Assembly: GCA_021414185.1 (NCBI GenBank)
Contig: JAIOOZ010000069.1
Span: 1 to 5,125 of the forward strand
Source: Betaproteobacteria bacterium
GTDB taxonomy: Bacteria > Pseudomonadota > Gammaproteobacteria > Burkholderiales > SG8-41
Length of the DNA: 5,125 bases
Direction of reading: 5' to 3'
Shown: piece by piece, positions 1 to 4,178 of the stretch
Layout of the letters: every line of letters begins with the position of its first letter
Numbering within the stretch: the first letter of the stretch is position 1
Program-made: the position numbers and the translations under genes
The notes under the pieces: generated by a model
What the model was told of the DNA's origin: nothing
Seen by the model: only the letters and a program-made list of their open reading frames with translations
Databases searched by the model: none

Positions 1-12
1 ATTCTGAACGCT

Positions 13-29
13 GCAGGCGAGTCGCCTGC
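13..29. repeat. Short perfect palindrome, REP-like or terminator hairpin
   Basis: GCAGGCG (13-19) and CGCCTGC (23-29) are perfect reverse complements around the three-base loop AGT, giving a 7-bp GC-rich stem. A GCTAC motif overlaps its right end (29-33), followed by the T-rich run CCTTATTTT. It could be the terminator of a gene left of the window, with the T-run set several bases away from the stem. It could also be a copy of a short interspersed palindromic repeat, since GCAGGCG-N3-CGCCTGC-GCTAC is the style of such repeats. Only one copy is visible here, so repeat status is inferred. Confidence 0.4.
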
Positions 30-42
30 GCTACCCTTATTT

Positions 43-51
43 TGATATACG
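43..51 (+). promoter_or_regulatory. Candidate extended -10 promoter for the MFS gene
   Basis: TGATATACG (43-51) matches the extended -10 pattern TGnTATAAT, with TG at 43-44 and TATACG matching four of six positions. There is no good -35 hexamer at the usual distance (the sequence there falls in the palindrome at 13-29), which fits an extended -10 promoter. Transcription would begin near position 57, giving an untranslated leader of about 80 bases to the preferred start at 138. Assigned by eye only. Confidence 0.3.
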
Positions 52-137
52 CTCCGCGAGTCCGGAATGCGATGAAACACGCGTCAGTGCTCCTGTACAG
101 CGGTAAAATCGCGGTTTCCCCGCGTTGCCTGCCCCCA

Positions 138-1265
138 ATGATGGTTTACCTCATCATCGTGCCGACGCTGCTCCTGCATCTCGCCTTCGCGGGGTGCCGC
201 GTCAACCTCTCGCTGTTCGCGCTGCATCTGGATGCCTCACCGCTGGTCGTAGGCATCATTCTCTCTTTGCTGGCCCTGCTGCCGATGACGTTCGCGGTGG
301 GCGCCGGCCGCATCATCGACCGCATCGGCGTGCGCAAACCCATGCTGCTGGCGACCGTCGTGGTCATTCTCGGGCTCATCATCGGCGTGGTCTTTCCGCA
401 GATCGAAGCACTGTACCTGGTGAGTTTAATCGTGGGCGGCGGCTTCATGCTGTTTCACATCGCGGTGAACCATGCGGCGGGCGTGATCGGCCGGCCCGAG
501 GACCGCGTCAGGAATTTCAGCGTAATCGCGCTGACGTTTTCGACCTCGGGTTTTCTCGGCCCGATGATCACCGGCTTCGCCATCGACCTCATCGGTTACC
601 GCGGCACCTTCCTGCTGCTGGCCGGCAGCGCGGTGGCGGCGCTGGCCGTGCTGCTGGCCAAACCGCTCGACATCCCTCGCCACGAGCACGTCGAAGCGCA
701 CAGCCGCAACAAGCGCCTGATCGACCTCTTGCGCATGCCGAACATGCGGCGCGTCTTCATCGTGAGCGGCGCGCTGTCAACGTCGTGGGATCTGTTCACC
801 TTCGTCGTGCCCATCCACGGTTCGCGCATCGGACTATCGGCGTCGCAGATCGGCCTGCTCCTGGGTGCGTTCGGCATCGCGGTCTTCGTGGTGCGCCTGC
901 TGCTGCCGCTGTTCGTGCACGGCACGACCGAATGGCAAATGCTGATTTTTGCGATGGTCGTCACCGGCACGGGATTCATCCTGTTTCCGCTGGTGAACAC
1001 AGTGCCGGTGCTGATGCTGATCTCGTTCATCCTCGGCATCGGCTTCGGCGGCGCGCAGCCGGTGATCATGTCGCTGCTCTACACCCACGCGCCGCCGGGC
1101 CGCGGCGGCGAAGCGGTGGCGGTGCGCACTCTCCTCATCAACTTCAGCCAGGCCGGCATGCCGCTGCTGTTCGGCGCGCTGGGCGCCGTGCTCGGCATGA
1201 CGCCAGTGTTCTGGACGATGGGTGCGGTGCTCGCAGGTAGCGCATGGGTCTTGCGCAAATCCTGA
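138..1265 (+). CDS. MFS transporter, 12 predicted membrane helices
   Basis: Inner-membrane secondary transporter of the major facilitator superfamily; substrate unknown. From ATG 138 the protein has 375 residues with about twelve hydrophobic segments, in two sets of six split by a basic cytoplasmic loop near residues 176-200 (HEHVEAHSRNKRLIDLLR). The loop after helix 2 reads GAGRIIDRIGVRKPML, a clear MFS motif A (G-x3-D-R-x-G-x-R/K). The frame is open back to TTG 42, with ATGs at 72, 138 and 141. I prefer 138 because hydrophobic helix 1 begins right there (MMVYLIIVPTLLL) and the upstream codons look unstructured, but neither 72 nor 138 has a good Shine-Dalgarno, so the start is uncertain. The gene stands alone: the next gene is convergent. 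Its last nine codons and stop are duplicated immediately downstream. Family is secure; nothing in sequence or neighbours indicates the substrate. Confidence 0.9.
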   Translation: MMVYLIIVPTLLLHLAFAGCRVNLSLFALHLDASPLVVGIILSLLALLPMTFAVGAGRIIDRIGVRKPMLLATVVVILGLIIGVVFPQIEALYLVSLIVGGGFMLFHIAVNHAAGVIGRPEDRVRNFSVIALTFSTSGFLGPMITGFAIDLIGYRGTFLLLAGSAVAALAVLLAKPLDIPRHEHVEAHSRNKRLIDLLRMPNMRRVFIVSGALSTSWDLFTFVVPIHGSRIGLSASQIGLLLGAFGIAVFVVRLLLPLFVHGTTEWQMLIFAMVVTGTGFILFPLVNTVPVLMLISFILGIGFGGAQPVIMSLLYTHAPPGRGGEAVAVRTLLINFSQAGMPLLFGALGAVLGMTPVFWTMGAVLAGSAWVLRKS

Positions 1266-1299
1266 CCGGTAGCGCGTGGGTCTTGCGCAAATCCTGAAC
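1236..1299 (+). repeat. 32-bp tandem duplication of the MFS gene 3' end
   Basis: Two adjacent 32-base units, 1236-1267 and 1268-1299, each begin GGTAGCGC, contain TGGGTCTTGCGCAAATCCTGA and differ at only two positions (A1244 versus G1276, C1266 versus A1298). The first unit encodes the last nine residues GSAWVLRKS and the stop of the MFS protein. The second repeats that coding sequence and its TGA outside the gene, in another frame because 32 is not a multiple of three. The protein is therefore unchanged. It looks like a fairly recent slippage or unequal-exchange event. Confidence 0.9.
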
Positions 1300-1325
1300 T
1301 TCCCGCGGGTGGGCGCCGCACGGAA

Positions 1326-1361
1326 AAACGGCCAGTGCCGCTCTCGCGGGACTGGCCGTTT
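1326..1361 (-). terminator. Hairpin terminator between convergent MFS and SWIB genes
   Basis: AAACGGCCAGT (1326-1336) and ACTGGCCGTTT (1351-1361) form a perfect 11-bp stem. The 14-base loop can fold further: CCGC (1338-1341) pairs with GCGG (1346-1349) around TCTC. Read on the minus strand the stem runs into a five-T tract (complement of the A-run 1324-1328), the form of an intrinsic terminator, starting 42 bases past the SWIB stop codon. Read on the plus strand the trailing sequence is TTTCCTTGTTG, a weaker T-run, so it may also stop MFS transcripts, less efficiently. Confidence 0.75.
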
Positions 1362-1403
1362 CCTTGTTGCTGTCGCGCGACCCGGCTGACCGGGCGGCGG
1401 GGA

Positions 1404-1706
1404 TTACTTGAGGTGTTTGCTGACCAGTTTGGTCATGTCGAACATCGACACCTGTTTCTTGCCGCCGAAAACTACTTTCAGATTGTCGTCGGCATTGATG
1501 TTGCGGCGATTCTTGCTGTCCTGCAGGCCATGCTTCTTGATGTAGGCCCACAATTTCTTGGTGACCTCGGTGCGCGGAAACGGACCTGCGCCGATTACCG
1601 GGCTCAATGCGGCCGAAATCTGCATCGGCTTCATGAACGCTGCGCTGGGTTTACGTGCGGATTTTTTCTTCGCGGGTTTTTTGGTAGCTTTTTTCTTTGC
1701 GGCCAT
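1404..1706 (-). CDS. SWIB/MDM2-domain protein with lysine-rich N-terminal tail
   Basis: A 100-residue protein in two parts. Residues 1-23 are a basic tail made of Lys, Ala and Pro (MAAKKKATKKPAKKKSARKP), resembling histone H1 tails. Residues about 24-100 are a SWIB domain, recognisable by MKPMQISAALSPVIG, the helix TEVTKKLWAYIKKHGLQD, the NRRNINADDNLKVVFG segment and the closing MFDMTKLVSKHL. SWIB domains are best known from eukaryotic SWI/SNF complexes and MDM2. Stand-alone bacterial forms exist, notably in Chlamydia and many proteobacteria; the tail suggests nucleic-acid binding and a nucleoid or chromatin-like role, but this is inference. The start is well supported by AAGGAG eight bases upstream. 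It is a single gene between its own candidate promoter and a hairpin terminator, convergent with the MFS gene. Confidence 0.92.
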   Translation of the reverse strand: MAAKKKATKKPAKKKSARKPSAAFMKPMQISAALSPVIGAGPFPRTEVTKKLWAYIKKHGLQDSKNRRNINADDNLKVVFGGKKQVSMFDMTKLVSKHLK

Positions 1707-1714
1707 CGTCTGTT

Positions 1715-1720
1715 CTCCTT
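1715..1720 (-). promoter_or_regulatory. Shine-Dalgarno of the SWIB gene
   Basis: AAGGAG on the minus strand, eight bases before the ATG (complement of 1704-1706). It fixes the SWIB start codon. Confidence 0.85.
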
Positions 1721-1741
1721 GACAGTAAAGACTGGGATTTC

Positions 1742-1758
1742 ACCCAAAAAAATTGGGT
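1742..1758 (-). other. Small hairpin in the SWIB mRNA leader
   Basis: ACCCAA (1742-1747) and TTGGGT (1753-1758) pair around a loop of five A on the plus strand (five U in the SWIB transcript). If the candidate -10 at 1766-1771 is right, this hairpin sits almost at the 5' end of the transcript, about 20 bases before the Shine-Dalgarno. It could stabilise the mRNA or be incidental. Confidence 0.4.
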
Positions 1759-1765
1759 TGAGCGG

Positions 1766-1771
1766 ATTGTA
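1766..1771 (-). promoter_or_regulatory. Candidate -10 box for the SWIB gene
   Basis: TACAAT on the minus strand matches five of six positions of TATAAT. It lies within the short palindrome GGATT-GT-AATCC (1764-1775). No convincing -35 hexamer lies 16-18 bases upstream; the nearest TTG-containing hexamer, TTGCAC, is 20 bases away. The predicted leader would be about 55 bases and include the hairpin at 1742-1758. Confidence 0.35.
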
Positions 1772-1886
1772 ATCCAAACTTTGCGCCCGTGGTGCAATCT
1801 TAGAGAGAAAATCCCTCTGCCGCGCAGGAGAAAACCCGGGCGGCGCAGTCCGGCCGCGCGCGATTCCATGCTGCTGTGCGTCGTTG

Positions 1887-1898
1887 AAATCCCTCTGC
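1887..1898 (+). repeat. Second copy of a 12-base direct repeat
   Basis: AAATCCCTCTGC occurs at 1809-1820 and again at 1887-1898, 78 bases apart, in the gene-free spacer. Sequence around the copies is not obviously repeated. It may be chance or the remnant of a short duplication. Confidence 0.5.
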
Positions 1899-1927
1899 GG
1901 ACGGCGGAAAACGGCTGCGCTCCCTCG

Positions 1928-1947
1928 GCGGCGGTCAATACCGCCGC
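1928..1947. other. GC-rich stem-loop downstream of egtB
   Basis: GCGGCGGT (1928-1935) and ACCGCCGC (1940-1947) form an 8-bp stem with a four-base loop CAAT. It lies about 100 bases past the egtB stop. Neither strand shows a T-run after the stem, so it is not a canonical intrinsic terminator, though it could protect or pause a transcript end. Confidence 0.35.
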
Positions 1948-2044
1948 GCAAAATTACGCTAAACGTCAATGGCAAAGCGGCGACTGTTAACGTCGGCGAT
2001 GCGTACTTTATGAGCGCGCACCCCGGAGAATCCGGCCATGCATC

Positions 2045-3331
2045 CTAGCGGATATCGCGCGCGAGACGCACGCCGCTGAACTGCCAGCGCGCCGCGGCAG
2101 GGAAGAAATTGCGGTAGGTCGCGCGGATGTGCGAAGCCGGCGTCGCGCAGGATCCGCCGCGCAGCACGTACTGGTTGGACATGAATTTGCCGTTGTACTC
2201 GCCCACCGCGCCGGGCGCCGCCCGGTAACCGGGATAAGGCTCGTACGAACTGCGCGTCCATTCCCATACGTCACCATAGACCTGCAGCGGGCCCGCCTGA
2301 TCGCCGCCCGGCGCCGGATGGAAGTGCCCGTCTTCGAGGAAGTTTCCGCCGGGCGGTTGCGGCGCCGCAAAAGTTTCCCATTCCGCTTCCGTCGGCAAAC
2401 GCGCGTCCGCCCAGCGTGCATAGGCGTCCGCTTCGAAAAAACTGATGTGACACACCGGTTCGCCGGCATTCAGCCTGCGCGCGCCGTGCAGCGTAAACGC
2501 CGTGCCGTCGGGCTGCCAATACAGCGGCGCCGTCCAGCCGTGAAAGTTGCGCATATCCCAGCCTTCGGACAGCCACAACTCCGCGCGTTCGTAACCGCCG
2601 TCGGCGATAAAGTTTGCGTACTCGCCGACGGTCACCGGCCGCGACGCGATCGCGCAGGCATCGATAAACACGCGGTGGCGCGGCTCCTCGTTGTCGAAAC
2701 GGAACCCCTCGCCGCCATGACCGACCTGGCGTATGCCGTCAGGGAGAATGATCCAGGTCAGGGGTGCTGCCCCTGCCGCGGTGGCGGCGGGCCGTTCCAC
2801 ATATGCGGGCTGCAGCGGATTGCGCGAGAGCAGGTGCTTGAGATCGGTAATGATCAATTCCTGGTGCTGCTGCTCGTGATTGACGCCGAGCTCGATCAAT
2901 TCCAGCAATTGCGCAGGCAGCTCTGCGTTGTTCAACAGCTGCGCCATGTGCGAATCGACATGGCGGCGGTAAGCGCGCACTTCGTCGAGAGGCGGGCGCG
3001 ACAGCATGCCGCGCTCGGGACGCGGATGGCGCGGGCCCACCGCCACGTAATAGGAATTGAAGAGCACGCGGAACTGCGGCGAAAACGGGCGGTAACCCGG
3101 CAATGCCCGTTCGAGCACGAATGTCTCGAAAAACCACGTGGTGTGCGCAAGATGCCATTTAACCGGACTCGCGTCGGGCATTGACTGCAGCGCGCAATCT
3201 TCGGCCGACAGCGGTTGCGCCAGGCGTTCGGTCTGCGCTCGCACCTGCTCATATTGCGCGGCCAGCTTCGCGGGCATATGGGCCTCCGCGTGCAACCTGC
3301 CATGTTGCGATGTATTGATTTGCGGATTCAT
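2045..3331 (-). CDS. egtB: Ergothioneine biosynthesis protein EgtB (sulfoxide synthase)
   Basis: Cytosolic non-haem iron enzyme that uses O2 to join hercynine to a thiol donor (gamma-glutamylcysteine in mycobacteria, cysteine in some other types), making the sulfoxide precursor of ergothioneine. The 428-residue protein has the usual two-domain form. The N-terminal DinB-like domain carries WHLAHTTWFFE (His60/His63) and NHEQQHQE, a textbook H-x3-H-x-E iron motif (His152, His156, Glu158). From about residue 200 follows the formylglycine-generating-enzyme/sulfatase-modifying-like domain, with GDVWEWT (353-359), YVLRGGS (388-394), TYRNFF (405-410) and RWQFSGVRLA (415-424). ATG 3331 has GAGGAGGG just upstream; a second ATG at 3277 (residue 19) also has GGAGG at good spacing, so a 410-residue form is possible. 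No egtD, egtA or egtC is adjacent. The thiol donor and a selenoneine-type SenA role cannot be settled from this sequence, but motifs and length fit EgtB well. Confidence 0.93.
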   Translation of the reverse strand: MNPQINTSQHGRLHAEAHMPAKLAAQYEQVRAQTERLAQPLSAEDCALQSMPDASPVKWHLAHTTWFFETFVLERALPGYRPFSPQFRVLFNSYYVAVGPRHPRPERGMLSRPPLDEVRAYRRHVDSHMAQLLNNAELPAQLLELIELGVNHEQQHQELIITDLKHLLSRNPLQPAYVERPAATAAGAAPLTWIILPDGIRQVGHGGEGFRFDNEEPRHRVFIDACAIASRPVTVGEYANFIADGGYERAELWLSEGWDMRNFHGWTAPLYWQPDGTAFTLHGARRLNAGEPVCHISFFEADAYARWADARLPTEAEWETFAAPQPPGGNFLEDGHFHPAPGGDQAGPLQVYGDVWEWTRSSYEPYPGYRAAPGAVGEYNGKFMSNQYVLRGGSCATPASHIRATYRNFFPAAARWQFSGVRLARDIR

Positions 3332-3335
3332 GCGA

Positions 3336-3343
3336 CCCTCCTC
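3336..3343 (-). promoter_or_regulatory. Shine-Dalgarno for the upstream egtB start
   Basis: GAGGAGGG on the minus strand lies four bases before ATG 3331 (six from the GAGGAG register). It supports the longer EgtB. A competing site, GGAGG at 3283-3287 on the same strand, precedes internal ATG 3277 by five bases, so the start remains a choice between two. Confidence 0.65.
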
Positions 3344-3347
3344 GCTG

Positions 3348-3374
3348 CGCGGACCGAATGTCATTGGTCGCGCG
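3348..3374. promoter_or_regulatory. Bulged palindrome in the egtB leader
   Basis: CGCG-GACC-G-AATG-T-CATT-GGTC-G-CGCG reads as an imperfect dyad: twelve base pairs per side with one unpaired G in each arm, centred on T3361. It begins 16 bases upstream of the egtB start codon, abutting the Shine-Dalgarno region. As DNA it has the size of a dimeric repressor site. As egtB leader RNA it could fold into a hairpin with a small loop. Which, if either, is functional is not known. Confidence 0.45.
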
Positions 3375-3435
3375 GGGACGGCAATCCTAACACGGCGCAG
3401 AAACCGGCACATCACGGCGGCTGCGCAAAAAACTG

Positions 3436-3441
3436 TAAAAT
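3436..3441 (+). promoter_or_regulatory. Candidate -10 box for the carbonic anhydrase gene
   Basis: TAAAAT (3436-3441) matches five of six positions of TATAAT and lies in an A-rich patch (CAAAAAACTGTAAAATCC) that stands out from the GC-rich surroundings. Transcription would start near 3448, leaving a leader of about 55 bases. The -35 region at 3413-3418 (CACGGC) is poor. The best promoter candidate in the divergent spacer, but found by eye only. Confidence 0.4.
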
Positions 3442-3503
3442 CCGCGTCTGTGGCGAACGACTTGCGCAGCCGTCGTTGCGCCATCCCATTGCGCATCCGG
3501 TAT

Positions 3504-4157
3504 ATGAAAACTCTCGACCATCTGTTCAAAAGCAACCAGGCCTGGGCCGCGCGCATCCAGCAGCAGGACCCGGAGTTCTTCCGCAAACTTTCACGCCAGC
3601 AATCGCCTGAATACTTGTGGATCGGCTGTTCCGACAGCCGGGTACCGGCGAACGAAATCGTCGACCTGTTGCCGGGCGAGCTGTTCGTGCACCGCAATGT
3701 CGCCAACGTCGTCGTGCATACCGACCTCAACTGCCTGTCGGTCATCCAGTTCGCCGTGGAAGTCCTCAAGGTGCGGCATATCATCGTCTGCGGGCACTAC
3801 GGTTGCAGCGGCGTCGAAGCCATTGTGCGCGGTGACCGCCTGGGCTTGAGCGACAACTGGCTGCGGCATGTGCAGGACGTGCGCGAAAAACACGAGCGCC
3901 GGCTGCCGCCGGCCACCGATTTCATGCAACGCAGCGCCCGCCTGTGCGAACTGAATGTCGTCGAACAGGTGGTCAACGTATGCCAGACCTCCATCCTGAG
4001 GGATGCGTGGGAGCGCGGGCAGGATCTCACGGTGCATGGGTGGATTTACGGACTGCACGACGGCTTGCTGAGCGACCTGAAAACCACGATCGACTGCCAG
4101 GACGACGTGCTGACCAGCTACGAAGCGGCGATTGCCACGCTGCCCGGCACCACCTGA
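3504..4157 (+). CDS. can: Beta-class carbonic anhydrase (Can type)
   Basis: Cytosolic zinc enzyme interconverting CO2 and bicarbonate, supplying bicarbonate for carboxylation reactions. The 217-residue protein matches E. coli Can in length and nearly in residue numbering. Zinc ligands are Cys42, Asp44 (IGCSDSRV), His98 and Cys101 (CGHYGCSG), with Arg46 beside Asp44 as the usual dyad. Other family marks are GELFVHRNVANVV, DLNCLSVIQFAVEVL, LCELNVVEQV and HGWIYGLHDG. Trp39, Arg64 and Tyr182 correspond to the bicarbonate-pocket residues of the allosteric type II enzymes (Trp39, Arg64, Tyr181 in E. coli and Haemophilus). I chose ATG 3504 because MKTLDHLFKSN aligns with the family N-terminus; the frame stays open upstream to 3138 but that stretch is non-coding leader and antisense egtB. 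The Shine-Dalgarno is weak. Divergent from egtB, convergent with the hydrolase gene 21 bases downstream. Confidence 0.96.
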   Translation: MKTLDHLFKSNQAWAARIQQQDPEFFRKLSRQQSPEYLWIGCSDSRVPANEIVDLLPGELFVHRNVANVVVHTDLNCLSVIQFAVEVLKVRHIIVCGHYGCSGVEAIVRGDRLGLSDNWLRHVQDVREKHERRLPPATDFMQRSARLCELNVVEQVVNVCQTSILRDAWERGQDLTVHGWIYGLHDGLLSDLKTTIDCQDDVLTSYEAAIATLPGTT

Positions 4158-4159
4158 TT

Positions 4160-4175
4160 CGCGCGTAAACGCGCG
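4160..4175. terminator. Short GC hairpin between convergent genes
   Basis: CGCGCG (4160-4165), TAAA loop, CGCGCG (4170-4175) fills most of the 21-base gap between the carbonic anhydrase stop and the hydrolase stop. A compact stem shared by two convergent ends suits a bidirectional terminator, but no T-run follows on either strand and CG runs are common in this genome, so support is weak. Confidence 0.3.
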
Positions 4176-4178
4176 CCT

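Larger units (their letters stand above)
1707..2044. other. Gene-free spacer between SWIB start and egtB stop
   Basis: These 338 bases contain no open frame with protein-like composition and no recognisable RNA gene. On the SWIB side lie its Shine-Dalgarno, a small hairpin and a candidate -10. The middle holds the direct repeat AAATCCCTCTGC at 1809-1820 and 1887-1898. On the egtB side are two weak hairpins: an 8-bp stem at 1928-1947 (loop CAAT), and CCGGA-GAA-TCCGG at 2023-2035, about ten bases past the egtB stop. Neither is followed by a T-run on the minus strand, so egtB has no clear intrinsic terminator here. Confidence 0.6.

Noticed and set aside
42..137. TTG 42 or ATG 72 as the MFS start
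   Set aside because: TTG 42 overlaps the candidate -10 and has no Shine-Dalgarno. ATG 72 has only a weak CGGA. Helix 1 begins directly at 138. ATG 72 is not fully excluded.
125..1240. Long plus-strand open frame of 371 codons overlapping the MFS gene
   Set aside because: Its product is Arg/Ala/His/Pro-rich, typical of a shifted frame in GC-rich DNA, while the other frame encodes a clear MFS protein.
1801..1900. The two AAATCCCTCTGC copies as a CRISPR or attachment-site pair
   Set aside because: Only two 12-base copies, no regular spacers, no integrase or tRNA gene nearby.
1697..1990. Plus-strand open frame of 97 codons across the SWIB leader and spacer
   Set aside because: Composition is not protein-like, it overlaps the SWIB start on the other strand and has no ribosome-binding site.
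2129..3184. Plus-strand open frame of 351 codons opposite egtB
   Set aside because: Antisense shadow of egtB with no domain-like pattern; no Shine-Dalgarno or promoter seen.
3138..3503. N-terminal extension of the carbonic anhydrase frame back to 3138
   Set aside because: This stretch overlaps egtB antisense and its leader, and the family N-terminus begins at ATG 3504 with residue numbering that matches E. coli Can.
3332..3784. N-terminal extension of the egtB reading frame to 3784 (579 residues) on the minus strand
   Set aside because: The extra part is antisense to the carbonic anhydrase and its leader, has no family resemblance, and the ATG at 3331 with a strong Shine-Dalgarno matches EgtB length.
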